A DNA stretch of 64,000 nt from Flavobacterium sp. (GCF_039595935.1 NZ_JBCNKR010000006.1:2514001-2578000); one strand, 5' to 3'. Shown: positions 28,195 to 37,453, counted from the first letter of the stretch. Notes: a model not told the origin generated them from the sequence alone. Made by a program: numbers and translations.

Positions 28195-28908
28195 ATGAAA
28201 TATAAAATGAGTTTATTATTACTGTTCATTTCTGTATTTGGTTTTGCACAAAGTGAAACAACAGGAAAAATAAAAACAGTTATAGTAACAAATAATGAAT
28301 TAGGCTACATATTACACAAACCATCCAATACAAAAGAAAAAAAGCCTTTAATAGTTTTTATTTCTGGAGATGGCGAAAAAGGAACCAACATTGAAAAAGT
28401 GAAAATTCATGGGCCTTTTAAGTATTTAAAAACTCATGAATTAGATGCTTACATTTTGGCTCCGCAATGCAAAGAAGATGAAAACTGGAGCATAGAATCG
28501 ATTTATGAATTAATTTTAAAAATTCAAAAAGAGAACAAAATAGATCCGGACAGAATATATGTTACAGGTTTAAGTTCAGGAGGCTGGGCAGCATGGAATT
28601 TAGCACTTACCTATCCTGATAAGTTTGCTGCAATAGTACCAATTTCTGGTTTTGTAGATTTAATTCAATTAGAAAGCGTTTGTAAAATTGCCAATATACC
28701 AACCAGAATTTACCACGGATTACTAGATGATGTGGTAAAAGTTGATTATGCAATTGATGTTTACAAAGAATTGAAAAAATGCAATCCCAAAGATGTGCAG
28801 CTGACTATTTTTGATGATGCAAATCATGACAGCTGGACAAGAGTTTACGACAATCCGGAAATATACAACTGGATCTTTAAGCAAGTAAAATCAAATACGA
28901 ACAAATAA
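28195..28908 (+). CDS. exported alpha/beta hydrolase (esterase/peptidase S9-like)
   Basis: 237 residues with a signal peptide (SLLLLFISVFGFAQ). The nucleophile elbow is GLSSGG (Ser127), with HGLLDDVV (acid) and DDANHDSW (catalytic His) after it. The fold matches predicted esterases/phospholipases often found in Bacteroidota glycan loci. It starts 10 bp after the GH144 gene and ends 10 bp before the GH3 gene, so it is part of the same enzyme operon. A role in removing ester substituents such as acetyl or succinyl from the glucan is inferred. Confidence 0.82.
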   Translation: MKYKMSLLLLFISVFGFAQSETTGKIKTVIVTNNELGYILHKPSNTKEKKPLIVFISGDGEKGTNIEKVKIHGPFKYLKTHELDAYILAPQCKEDENWSIESIYELILKIQKENKIDPDRIYVTGLSSGGWAAWNLALTYPDKFAAIVPISGFVDLIQLESVCKIANIPTRIYHGLLDDVVKVDYAIDVYKELKKCNPKDVQLTIFDDANHDSWTRVYDNPEIYNWIFKQVKSNTNK

Positions 28909-28918
28909 ATTAAATAGA

Positions 28919-31219
28919 ATGAAAAACAAATTAGTCTTACTTTTTTTAGGATGTGCTGTTTTGGGTTACGCTCAAAAAAAGACCACAAAAAGTACAGTAA
29001 AAATTAAACCTAAGTCGGAGTTTGTGGCAGAATTAATGTCTAAAATGACATTAGAAGAAAAATTAGGTCAATTAAATTTACCTACATCTGGAGATATTAC
29101 AACAGGACAGGCAAACAGCTCAAATGTTGCTAAAAATATTGCAGAAGGAAAAGTGGGCGGTTTGTTCAATATAAAATCAGTACAAAAAATTAAAGAAGTT
29201 CAAAAAATTGCCGTTGAACAAAGCCGTTTAAAAATTCCGTTACTTTTTGGTATGGATGTTATTCACGGTTACGAAACAACATTCCCAATTCCGTTAGGAT
29301 TATCTTGTACATGGGATATGGCGTTAATTGAAAGAAGCGCGCAGATCGCAGCGAAAGAAGCAAGTGCAGACGGAATCAACTGGACATTCTCTCCAATGGT
29401 AGATATTTCTCGTGATCCAAGATGGGGAAGAGTTTCTGAAGGTTCTGGAGAAGATCCGTATTTAGGAAGCCAAATTGCAAAAGCAATGGTAAACGGATAT
29501 CAGCAGCACGATCTTTCAAAAAACAACTCAATTTTAGCGTGTGTAAAACACTTTGCATTATACGGTGCGCCAGAAGGTGGACGTGATTACAACACAGTTG
29601 ATATGAGCCATATCAGAATGTTTAATGATTATTTTCCTCCTTACAAAGCAGCTGTTGATGCTGGTGTAGGTTCAGTTATGGCTTCTTTCAATGAGATTGA
29701 CGGAATTCCGGCAACTGGAAATAAATGGTTAATGACTGATGTTTTAAGAAAACAATGGGGTTTTAAAGGTTTCGTAGTAACCGATTTTACAGGAATTCCT
29801 GAAATGATCGAACACGGAATGGGGAATCTTCAAGACGTTTCGGCTTTGGCTATGAATGCAGGTGTAGAAATGGATATGGTTGGAGAAGGTTTCTTAGGAA
29901 CTTTGAAAAAATCATTAGATGAAAAAAGAGTTTCAATTGAAACAATTGATAATGCCGTTAAGTTGATTTTAGAAGCAAAATACGATTTAGGTTTATTTCA
30001 GGATCCATATAAATATTGCGATGAAAAAAGAGCAAAAACTGAAATTTTCACAACAGACAGCAGAAAAGAGGCTCGCCAGATTGCCGCTCAGTCATTGGTA
30101 TTGTTAAAAAATCAAAACCAATTATTACCGCTTAAAAAATCAGGAACAATTGCTTTAATCGGACCTTTGGCAGATGCTAAAGAAAATATGCCGGGAACAT
30201 GGAGTGTTGCTACAAGAATGGAAAATGCCGTTTCTTTATTAGCAGGAATTAAAGAAGTTGCAGGACCATCAACAAAAGTTTTATATGCAAAAGGAAGTAA
30301 TTTAGATTACGATGAAACTTTTGAAACAAACGCAACAATGTTTGGTAAAACATTACACCGTGACGGACGTTCAAAAGAAGAATTATTGGCAGAAGCTTTA
30401 AAAGTAGCAAACCAATCTGATGTAATTGTTGCGGCTTTAGGAGAATCTGCAGAAATGAGCGGAGAATCTAGCAGCCGTACGAATTTACAAATTCCACAAG
30501 CGCAAAAAGATTTATTAAATGCGTTATTAAAAACAGGAAAACCAGTTGTTGTAGTTTTATTTGACGGACGTCCGTTAGTTATTACAGACGAAGAAAAAAC
30601 AGTTCCTGCCATTTTAAATGCTTGGTTTGCTGGTACAGAAGCTGGCTATGCTATTGCTGATGTTTTATTTGGAGATGTAAATCCTTCTGGTAAATTGACT
30701 TCAACTTTCCCAAGAAGTGTTGGTCAATTGCCAATTTACTACGCGCACAAAAATACAGGAAGACCACTTTCGAATACAGAAGGAAAATTCGAAAAATTCA
30801 GATCAAATTATATTGACGAAAGAAACGAACCATTATTCCCATTCGGATTTGGTTTGAGTTATACGACTTTTGATTATTCAAACCTGAAAATTTCTTCTGA
30901 TAAAATGAATTTCAGTGGAAAATTAAAAGTAACAGTTGATGTAACAAACACTGGAAATTTTGACGGAAAAGAAACAGTTCAATTATACATCAGAGATTTA
31001 GTTGGTTCAGTAACAAGACCAGTTAGAGAATTAAAAGGTTTCCAAAAAATAACACTTAAAAAAGGTGAAAAACAAACCGTAAGTTTTGACATTACTGTTG
31101 AAGATTTAAAATTTTATGACTCTGATTTACAATTCGTAGCAGAGCCTGGACAGTTTGATGTTTTCGTTGGAGGAAATTCGACTGCCGACAAGAAAGTTAG
31201 TTTTGAGTTAACTAAATAG
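28919..31219 (+). CDS. GH3 beta-glucosidase, BglX-like, periplasmic
   Basis: 766 residues with a signal peptide (LVLLFLGCAVLGYAQ). The N-terminal TIM-barrel includes LLFGMDVIHGYETTFPIPL and DISRDPRWGRVSEGSGEDPYL (split by domain convention), and the nucleophile is Asp289 in GFVVTDFTG. The (alpha/beta)6 domain (about 390-620) and a C-terminal Fn3-like domain (GFGLSYTTFDYS onward) complete the normal BglX layout. In Bacteroides a GH3 of this kind acts on beta-1,2-gluco-oligosaccharides next to a GH144. It would release glucose from oligosaccharides imported by SusCD. Confidence 0.94.
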   Translation: MKNKLVLLFLGCAVLGYAQKKTTKSTVKIKPKSEFVAELMSKMTLEEKLGQLNLPTSGDITTGQANSSNVAKNIAEGKVGGLFNIKSVQKIKEVQKIAVEQSRLKIPLLFGMDVIHGYETTFPIPLGLSCTWDMALIERSAQIAAKEASADGINWTFSPMVDISRDPRWGRVSEGSGEDPYLGSQIAKAMVNGYQQHDLSKNNSILACVKHFALYGAPEGGRDYNTVDMSHIRMFNDYFPPYKAAVDAGVGSVMASFNEIDGIPATGNKWLMTDVLRKQWGFKGFVVTDFTGIPEMIEHGMGNLQDVSALAMNAGVEMDMVGEGFLGTLKKSLDEKRVSIETIDNAVKLILEAKYDLGLFQDPYKYCDEKRAKTEIFTTDSRKEARQIAAQSLVLLKNQNQLLPLKKSGTIALIGPLADAKENMPGTWSVATRMENAVSLLAGIKEVAGPSTKVLYAKGSNLDYDETFETNATMFGKTLHRDGRSKEELLAEALKVANQSDVIVAALGESAEMSGESSSRTNLQIPQAQKDLLNALLKTGKPVVVVLFDGRPLVITDEEKTVPAILNAWFAGTEAGYAIADVLFGDVNPSGKLTSTFPRSVGQLPIYYAHKNTGRPLSNTEGKFEKFRSNYIDERNEPLFPFGFGLSYTTFDYSNLKISSDKMNFSGKLKVTVDVTNTGNFDGKETVQLYIRDLVGSVTRPVRELKGFQKITLKKGEKQTVSFDITVEDLKFYDSDLQFVAEPGQFDVFVGGNSTADKKVSFELTK

Positions 31220-31239
31220 TTGGTTTATTGATTAGTGAA

Positions 31240-31266
31240 AAGCCCTCTTACGGAGGGCTTTTTTTC
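31240..31266 (+). terminator. rho-independent terminator after GH3
   Basis: AAGCCCTC pairs with GAGGGCTT around a short loop and is followed by TTTTT. It closes the susC-to-GH3 run, 20 bp after the GH3 stop. Confidence 0.9.
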
Positions 31267-31309
31267 TAAAGTAAAGACCCTTTTTTGTAATTATTTAATT
31301 ACGTTTATT

Positions 31310-32083
31310 ATGAATACTTTTAAAATATTTACTGCAGTCTGTCTTTTTGTTTTTTCATATTCTAATGCACAAAAGAATGCTGTAGTAGCACATCGCGGCG
31401 CATGGAAAAAAAACAATTTGCCCGAAAATTCAATCGCATCATTAAGACATGCCATTGATTTAAAACTTCCCGGTTCTGAGTTTGACGTTTGGAGAACAGC
31501 TGATGATTCACTTGTAATTAATCATGATGCACATTACAACAAACTGCTTATTGAAGAAACAAATTATGCAGATCTAATTCGATTTAAGCTCTCTAATGGA
31601 GAGAAACTTCCAACATTATACGAATATATTTCAGAAGGAAAAAAGAACAACAAACATACTCTTTTGGTCTGCGAAATAAAACCTTCAGAAATAAATAAAG
31701 AAAGAGGACAAAAAACAGCATTAATGGCTGTTGAAACTATCAAGAAATTAAAAGCAGAAAAAATCACCTGCTACATCAGTTTTGATTACGATATTCTAAA
31801 ACAAATTAGAAAAATTGATCCGAAAACTTCTTTACAATATTTAGAAGGAAATAAATCTCCAAAAGAAGTAAAAGCAGATAAAATAAACGGTGTTGATTAT
31901 CATTATTCAGTCTTTAAAAAACATCCGGAATGGATAAAAGAAGCCAAAGAAAATAATATAATTCTAAATGCCTGGACAGTTAACGAAGCAGCTGATATGG
32001 ACTGGATTATAGAGAATAAATTTAATTATATCACTACAAACGAACCTGAACTTTTAAGCGAAAAATTAAAAGAGAAAAAATAG
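31310..32083 (+). CDS. glycerophosphodiester phosphodiesterase, exported
   Basis: 257 residues from the ATG at 31310. The frame is open upstream to 31235, but that would place the start inside the terminator and ahead of the signal peptide (KIFTAVCLFVFSYSNA). GDPD motifs are clear: VVAHRGAWKKNNLPENS (first catalytic His and Glu), GSEFDVWRTADD, INHDAHYNK, and VNEAADMDWIIENKFNYITTNEP at the end (read as consecutive parts). It hydrolyses glycerophosphodiesters to glycerol 3-phosphate. It lies directly behind the glucan operon, which raises the idea that it trims phosphoglycerol groups from periplasmic glucans. Confidence 0.9.
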   Translation: MNTFKIFTAVCLFVFSYSNAQKNAVVAHRGAWKKNNLPENSIASLRHAIDLKLPGSEFDVWRTADDSLVINHDAHYNKLLIEETNYADLIRFKLSNGEKLPTLYEYISEGKKNNKHTLLVCEIKPSEINKERGQKTALMAVETIKKLKAEKITCYISFDYDILKQIRKIDPKTSLQYLEGNKSPKEVKADKINGVDYHYSVFKKHPEWIKEAKENNIILNAWTVNEAADMDWIIENKFNYITTNEPELLSEKLKEKK

Positions 32084-32141
32084 ATTTCATCATCATTTTT
32101 ACTAAAGGATTGAATTCTATTAAAACTTAAAAAGAATACAA

Positions 32142-34046
32142 ATGAAAAAGATATTTATATTGCTTTTAATGGCTTGTACAACAAGTTTTTGGGCGCAAAA
32201 TATTCCCGGAAAAACAGAATGGTTTGATCCAAATAAACCTGCGACAACCTATTGTAACCCAATTAATATAGGATACAATTATACGACTTACAATCATAAT
32301 GGCATTCCTTATTCTCGTCGTTCCAGTGCAGATCCGGTAATTATCACTTACAAAGGCGAATATTATTTATTTGCAACCAATCAGGCAGGTTTCTTTTGGA
32401 GTAAAGATATGTCAGACTGGAATTTTGTTTACGGAAGTTTTCAAAGAAAGCCCGGCGATGACGATCAATGTGCGCCTGCGGCTTGGGTTGTAAACGATAC
32501 CTTATTTTACGTAGGCTCAACATGGAATAGAGACCATCCAATTTGGAAAACAGCCGATCCGAAATCAGGAAAATGGACACGTCATGTAGACAAGGCAATG
32601 TTACCCACATGGGATCCTGCGATTTTTCAGGATGATGATAAAAAAGTATATATGTATTATGGTTCAAGCGGAAAACTGCCTTTAGTAGGTGTTGAGGTGG
32701 ATTACAATACGTGGTTTCCAAAAGGAAATCAGGCCGATTATGCGACATTATACAAAGCAGCAGAAGTAGAAGATATTCAAAAACCTTATGGACAAATAAA
32801 AGAAGTTGCTATTCTTGATCCTTCTGCACACGGCTGGGAACGTTTTGGACCCAATAATGATATGGAACCTGCTCCTTGGGGAAATTTTATTGAAGGAGCA
32901 TGGATGACTAAACACAACGGAAAATACTATATGCAATATGGAGCGCCGGCAACAGAATTTAAAGGCTATGCAAATGGTGTTCATGTAGGAGATAATCCGT
33001 TGGGGCCGTTTACCTATCAAAGACACAATCCGATGTCGTATAAACCAGGAGGATTTGTAATTGGAGCAGGACATGGAAATACGTTTGCAGATAATTACGG
33101 AAATTACTGGAACACAGGAACATGCAAGATTTCTATAAAAGACCGTTTTGAGCGTCGTATAGATATGTTTCCTGCCGGTTTTGATAAAGATGATGTAATG
33201 TATTCAATTACTTCTTACGGAGATTTTCCAATTGTGCTGCCAACGGGTCAAAGAGATCAGACAAAAGGAGCTTCATCAGGATGGATGCTTCTTTCGTATA
33301 AAAAACCGGTAACCGTTTCTTCTTCTGAAGATTGTATGGAAGTGGAAACACACAGAATGGATAACGGAGGTAAAAAAGTATACGAGAAATTCTGTTACGG
33401 TCCCGAAAATTTAACGGATGAAAATATTCAGACGTATTGGTCCGCAAAAACAGGTGATCCGGGAGAATGGCTTCAAATGGATTTAGGAAGACAAATGGAA
33501 ATCAATGCTTTGCAGATTAATTACGCAGATCATAAAGCAACTCAGTACAACAAAGCAATGGATATTTATTATCAGTATAAAATATTTATGTCTGATGATG
33601 CCCAAAATTGGACTTTAGTAGTTGACAAATCTAAAAATGATAAAGATGCACCACACGATTATGTAGAGCTTACAAAACCATTTAAAGCGCGTTACATCAA
33701 AATGGTAAACATTCATAACGCATCTGGTTTATTTGCTGTTTCAGATTTCAGGGTTTTTGGAAACGGATTATCAGAAAAACCAAAAGCGATTACTGCTTTT
33801 AAAGTTGATCGTAACAAAGCCGATTCAAGAAACGCTATGATTTCGTGGAAAAAACAAAATGATGCCGTTGGATATAATATTTATTACGGAATTGCGCCTG
33901 ATAAATTATACAACAGTATTATGGTTTACGGCGATAATTCGTATGATTTTAGAGGTTTAGATAAAGGAACTAAATATTACTTTACAATCGAGCCTTTTAA
34001 TGAAAATGGAATAGGAGCAAAGAATAAGATTATCGAAGTGAAATAG
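32142..34046 (+). CDS. GH43-like beta-propeller enzyme with discoidin and Fn3 domains
   Basis: 634 residues with a signal peptide (KKIFILLLMACTTSFWAQ). Residues about 55-375 form a five-bladed propeller with a GH43-like acid triad: Asp64 (SSADPVI), Asp158 (TWDPAIFQDD) and Glu251 (FIEGAWM). A discoidin F5/8C domain follows (about 400-545, ENLTDENIQTYWSAKTGDPG and MVNIHNASG), then a fibronectin type III domain (about 550-634). GH43 enzymes act on arabinosides and xylosides, but this deviating form has no clear substrate. It follows GDPD by 58 bp and may belong to the same locus. Confidence 0.8.
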   Translation: MKKIFILLLMACTTSFWAQNIPGKTEWFDPNKPATTYCNPINIGYNYTTYNHNGIPYSRRSSADPVIITYKGEYYLFATNQAGFFWSKDMSDWNFVYGSFQRKPGDDDQCAPAAWVVNDTLFYVGSTWNRDHPIWKTADPKSGKWTRHVDKAMLPTWDPAIFQDDDKKVYMYYGSSGKLPLVGVEVDYNTWFPKGNQADYATLYKAAEVEDIQKPYGQIKEVAILDPSAHGWERFGPNNDMEPAPWGNFIEGAWMTKHNGKYYMQYGAPATEFKGYANGVHVGDNPLGPFTYQRHNPMSYKPGGFVIGAGHGNTFADNYGNYWNTGTCKISIKDRFERRIDMFPAGFDKDDVMYSITSYGDFPIVLPTGQRDQTKGASSGWMLLSYKKPVTVSSSEDCMEVETHRMDNGGKKVYEKFCYGPENLTDENIQTYWSAKTGDPGEWLQMDLGRQMEINALQINYADHKATQYNKAMDIYYQYKIFMSDDAQNWTLVVDKSKNDKDAPHDYVELTKPFKARYIKMVNIHNASGLFAVSDFRVFGNGLSEKPKAITAFKVDRNKADSRNAMISWKKQNDAVGYNIYYGIAPDKLYNSIMVYGDNSYDFRGLDKGTKYYFTIEPFNENGIGAKNKIIEVK

Positions 34047-34066
34047 TTTTATTTTATTAAAATCAT

Positions 34067-34113
34067 AAAAACTCTGATTATAAATTTAAAGATTTATAAT
34101 TGGAGTTTTTTTT
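34067..34113 (+). terminator. terminator after GH43-like gene
   Basis: AAAACTC with an ATTATAAAT inner arm pairs, with small mismatches, to ATTTATAAT and GAGTTTT, followed by a run of T. It lies 20 bp after the stop. Confidence 0.75.
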
Positions 34114-34211
34114 TGTTAAAGCAGATGGAAAAACTCTGACAATTCTATATAATTTTTGTTTCTTTGTAAAGAAGCCCAAAAAGCAACATAACCCAAAATG
34201 GTATTAAAATT

Positions 34212-35606
34212 ATGAAAAAAACGATTCTTTTAACTGCTTTAGTTTTAAATGGATTGACAACATCTTTTGCTCAGTCAAACGATGAAAAAAACATTAAATT
34301 ATTTTACAAAAAAGCTTTAACCGAAGCTAAATGTTATTCTTGGTTAGAATATTTATCAAACGATATTGGAAGCCGCTTATCTGGATCAAAAGGAGCTGCT
34401 GAAGCTGTAGAATACACAAAAAGACAATTAGATAATTTAGGTCTTGATAAAGTTTACTTACAAGAAGTTACAGTTCCGCATTGGGTTCGAGGCGAAAAAG
34501 AAACCGCTTTTATCTTAGACGGAAAAGTAAAAACTGCTGTGCCAATCTGCGCTTTAGGAGGTTCAGTAGCAACTCCAAAAACAGGAATTACAGCTGAGGT
34601 AATTGAAGTACAGAGTCTTGACGAATTAAAAGGACTTGGAGATAAAGTAAAAGGGAAAATTGTATTCTTTAACAGACCAATGAATCCTGAAAATATTGGA
34701 ACATTTGAAGCATATTCTGGTGCTGGTGACCAGAGAAGAAGCGGTGCAAAAGAGGCTGCTAAACTCGGAGCTGTTGGAGCAATCGTACGTTCATTAAACT
34801 TACGTTTAGATGATTTCCCTCATGCGGGAGCGCAAAGTTATGGAGATTTACCAAAAGAGCAATATATTCCGGCTGCTGCAATTAGTACAAACGGAGCAGA
34901 ATTATTGAGTAAAGTATTAAAAGCAAATCCGGCAATAAAATTTTATTTCAAACAATCTTGCGAAACTTTGCCAGATGCGCAATCCTATAACGTAATTGGA
35001 GAATTAACAGGAACTGTAACTCCGGAAAATGTTATTGTTGTGGGTGGTCATTTAGATTCTTGGGATTTAGCAGACGGTTCTCATGATGATGGAGCAGGAG
35101 TGGTACAAAGTATGGAAGTTGTTCGTATTTTGAAAAACTTAAACTATAAACCAAAAAATACGATTCGTGTTGTATTATTCATGAATGAAGAGAACGGCGG
35201 AAAAGGCGGTGCTAAATATGAAGAAGTAGCAAAACAAAAGAATGAAAACCATATTTTTGCGTTAGAAAGTGATTCAGGCGGATTTACTCCAAGAGGTTTT
35301 TCTATCGAAGCTGATGATGCTAACTTCAAGAAACTGCAAGGTTACAAAGACTTTTTTGAGCCTTATTTCGTAAACAGTTTCCTTAAAGGACATGCAGGTT
35401 CAGATATTGAGCATTTAACAGCAAAAACAACAATCGTTAAAGCAGGTTTAATGCCAGATTCTCAACGTTATTTTGATTATCACCATGCGGCAAATGATAA
35501 ATTTGATGCTATCAATAAAAGAGAGTTAGAATTGGGTGCAGCAACAATGACATCATTGATTTATTTAGTTGACCAAAACGGAATTGTTCTTCCATCAGCG
35601 AACTAA
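34212..35606 (+). CDS. M28 family metallopeptidase, exported
   Basis: 464 residues with a signal peptide (ILLTALVLNGLTTSFAQ). A PA-like domain (about 130-230) precedes the di-zinc M28 core: GGHLDSWDLADGSHDDGAG gives the first His and bridging Asp, FMNEENGGKGG the catalytic and ligand Glu residues, ESDSGG the next Asp, and DYHHAAND the last His. Such aminopeptidases (PepQ/plasma glutamate carboxypeptidase type) trim peptides in the periplasm. It is a single-gene unit ending in the repeat and terminator at 35670-35897. Confidence 0.93.
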   Translation: MKKTILLTALVLNGLTTSFAQSNDEKNIKLFYKKALTEAKCYSWLEYLSNDIGSRLSGSKGAAEAVEYTKRQLDNLGLDKVYLQEVTVPHWVRGEKETAFILDGKVKTAVPICALGGSVATPKTGITAEVIEVQSLDELKGLGDKVKGKIVFFNRPMNPENIGTFEAYSGAGDQRRSGAKEAAKLGAVGAIVRSLNLRLDDFPHAGAQSYGDLPKEQYIPAAAISTNGAELLSKVLKANPAIKFYFKQSCETLPDAQSYNVIGELTGTVTPENVIVVGGHLDSWDLADGSHDDGAGVVQSMEVVRILKNLNYKPKNTIRVVLFMNEENGGKGGAKYEEVAKQKNENHIFALESDSGGFTPRGFSIEADDANFKKLQGYKDFFEPYFVNSFLKGHAGSDIEHLTAKTTIVKAGLMPDSQRYFDYHHAANDKFDAINKRELELGAATMTSLIYLVDQNGIVLPSAN

Positions 35607-35669
35607 ATATATTTTAAAGCATATATCCAAAAATTAGTTGTTTAAAAAGTATTGGATGACTAAAAATTA

Positions 35670-35828
35670 GCTTCGGAGAAGCGAAATATTTATAGAAACT
35701 ACATTTATCATTGATAACAAGCTCCTGCGGAGCGACATCTGTTTTTTAGTGCTGGTATATTTCGCTCCTCTGGAGCTCATTTGCATTAATATTTTTGATT
35801 TTCTATAAATATTCTGCCCCGCTGGGGC
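35670..35828. repeat. 159-bp interspersed element with hairpin ends, copy 1
   Basis: The ends are inverted: AATATTTATAGAAA (35685-35698) with TTTCTATAAATATT (35800-35813), each flanked outside by a small palindrome (GCTTCGGAGAAGC and GCCCCGCTGGGGC). Two inner palindromes (GCTCCTGCGGAGC and GCTCCTCTGGAGC) lie between. A second copy in the same orientation is at 56219-56358. It carries no credible protein and occupies most of the gap 35607-35916. Confidence 0.85.
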
Positions 35829-35861
35829 TTATATAAAATAGACAGAAATATAAAAACCAAT

Positions 35862-35897
35862 GAGGCTGTCCATTACTTTTCGGACAGCTTCTTTTTT
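35862..35897 (+). terminator. hairpin with T-run between M28 peptidase and 35917 gene
   Basis: GCTGTCC (35865-35871) pairs with GGACAGC (35882-35888), followed by TTCTTTTTT. It lies between two convergent genes, so it may act in both directions. Confidence 0.8.
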
Positions 35898-35916
35898 ATA
35901 AATAAAATTTCAAAAA

Positions 35917-36222
35917 TTAAAGTTTTATTACCAAAGAGTAATAAAAAAACGTAATCGGAATATTTGAAAATAGAATTAAAATTTTAACCGCAATATCTCT
36001 TCTTTGTTCAGCTAAATGAAAAAACTTATCTGTTAAATCAAAGAGCATTATAGCATTTAATACAATTCCTGAAAAGGCAAAAGGCCAGGCAATAACTAAA
36101 ACATTCGGACTTTCATTTGAAAGAATATAAAGTACAAATAAAAGCGTGCTGATAATAAAAGTTCCAATTGCTAACTCGGTAGACTGCTTTTCTGCAAAAG
36201 GTTCATTATGTGTTGTTTTCAT
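35917..36222 (-). CDS. small three-helix membrane protein, unrecognised
   Basis: 101 residues. A polar N-terminus (about 1-18) is followed by three hydrophobic segments (19-40, 46-66, 78-98) with short charged loops. No family is recognised. It starts 3 bp after the stop of the Coq4-like gene and is almost certainly translated from the same message, so it could be a partner of that protein. Confidence 0.6.
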   Translation of the reverse strand: MKTTHNEPFAEKQSTELAIGTFIISTLLFVLYILSNESPNVLVIAWPFAFSGIVLNAIMLFDLTDKFFHLAEQRRDIAVKILILFSNIPITFFYYSLVIKL

Positions 36223-36225
36223 GAT

Positions 36226-36678
36226 TTATATTTTAAAAGTTTGCTGAATAGATTGAATTGACATTGAAAGCATTTTAGAAAAATCCAGATAATAAAACGG
36301 ATGCGCTTTTTTTCCCTTTTTATACTGCTCTAAAAAATATTGTATTCGTTTAGGATAGAATGGAGTTCCGGTTAAAATAACCAGAAACAAATACAAGCTT
36401 CTTTTTCCATTTCCGAGTAGATAATACTGCATTCCGATTTCTTCATAAACTGAAATTCCTGTATTGGTTAAAACGTGAATAATATCATGATCCTCTAATT
36501 TTTCCTGAATATCAAAATGATGTTGATGTAGAAAATTTCCTAAACCGTATCCCAAACTATCTTCGGGAAAATCAAATAATTGCTTTTTATCAATATTCCA
36601 CGGTTCATTTTTCTTGAAATATTTTTGATACGGTATTTTAGTGTATTCGTAAAGTTTTTCAATTAAATAATCTTTCAT
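36226..36678 (-). CDS. Coq4-like protein
   Basis: 150 residues from the ATG at 36676-36678; an upstream in-frame TTG at 36711 is less likely. The feature of note is HDIIH followed by eleven residues and Glu (His64, Asp65, His68, Glu80), which is exactly the HDxxHx11E zinc-ligand motif of COQ4 proteins. The surrounding order (LGYGLGNFLHQHHFD, then VLTNTGISVYEE) also fits. COQ4 takes part in ubiquinone biosynthesis in eukaryotes, yet flavobacteria normally use menaquinone, so the role here must differ or be unknown. It pairs with the 101-residue membrane protein 3 bp downstream. Confidence 0.65.
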   Translation of the reverse strand: MKDYLIEKLYEYTKIPYQKYFKKNEPWNIDKKQLFDFPEDSLGYGLGNFLHQHHFDIQEKLEDHDIIHVLTNTGISVYEEIGMQYYLLGNGKRSLYLFLVILTGTPFYPKRIQYFLEQYKKGKKAHPFYYLDFSKMLSMSIQSIQQTFKI

Positions 36679-36769
36679 AATTCGGTTAGTTAAAAGTTCT
36701 TTGAAATTCAAAGTAAATAATTAAAATAAAAAGCTAATAAGTTTATAATTAGCTTTTATTTAATGTTTT

Positions 36770-37453
36770 TTAGTAATTATCAATTATAGTTTCCAGTAAA
36801 TCTGAATCAGATAGGTCAGAAGGGGCAACGACTTTTTCTTCCAGCGGAATTTCATTTCTATATCGCTCTTTCAATATTTTTTGAACTCTGGCATCTTCTA
36901 AATTAAAATCTTTTAATTCTTTAAGTTTTGAAAGTTCTATTCCGGCAACATTTTTATAAATCTTCCAAACCAGTTCAGAACAATAAATTCTATTATCCGT
37001 CCATTCAAAATAAGCATCGTATTCTTTGCCGTCAAACTGCTGACTGTACTCTTGCATTTTTTGAATAACAGATGGAGTTAAAGTTTTATCAGCATTTTTT
37101 AGTCGTTTCACCACATATTTATTGTCCTTTCCATGTTGAATCCATTCATCAAACGGAGTAAGTTTTACTGGCTGAACTGCTTCAAAAACAAACCATTTCC
37201 CATTAATATTATAAATAATACCGCAATGAGAAAATTTTGAATTAGTAGCAATTCGTACTGCTTCACATTGAGGTGACTGCGACGTTTGAAATATAATATC
37301 TCCATCTTTGATTTTGCTGAGTTCATTATTTTCAACTTTAGATTTCGTTTTCGAAAAGGGATTGTTTGGGAAAACCTTCATGGCCACAAACAAGGCACAG
37401 GCGAAGCTCAGTACGAACGTGACAAACAGAAAAGTATATTTTTGTTTTTTCAT
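36770..37453 (-). CDS. YiiX/YebB-like permuted NlpC/P60 cysteine hydrolase
   Basis: 227 residues from the ATG at 37451-37453, which places the signal/anchor helix (about 5-25) at the N-terminus. The core reads IKDGDIIFQTS, then NSKFSHCGIIYNI (catalytic His) and IYCSELVWKIYK (catalytic Cys), the order of circularly permuted papain-like peptidases such as YiiX. These hydrolyse amide or ester bonds in peptidoglycan peptides or lipids. Membrane-anchored or periplasmic. It is monocistronic, with 92 bp to the Coq4-like gene. Confidence 0.82.
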   Translation of the reverse strand: MKKQKYTFLFVTFVLSFACALFVAMKVFPNNPFSKTKSKVENNELSKIKDGDIIFQTSQSPQCEAVRIATNSKFSHCGIIYNINGKWFVFEAVQPVKLTPFDEWIQHGKDNKYVVKRLKNADKTLTPSVIQKMQEYSQQFDGKEYDAYFEWTDNRIYCSELVWKIYKNVAGIELSKLKELKDFNLEDARVQKILKERYRNEIPLEEKVVAPSDLSDSDLLETIIDNY

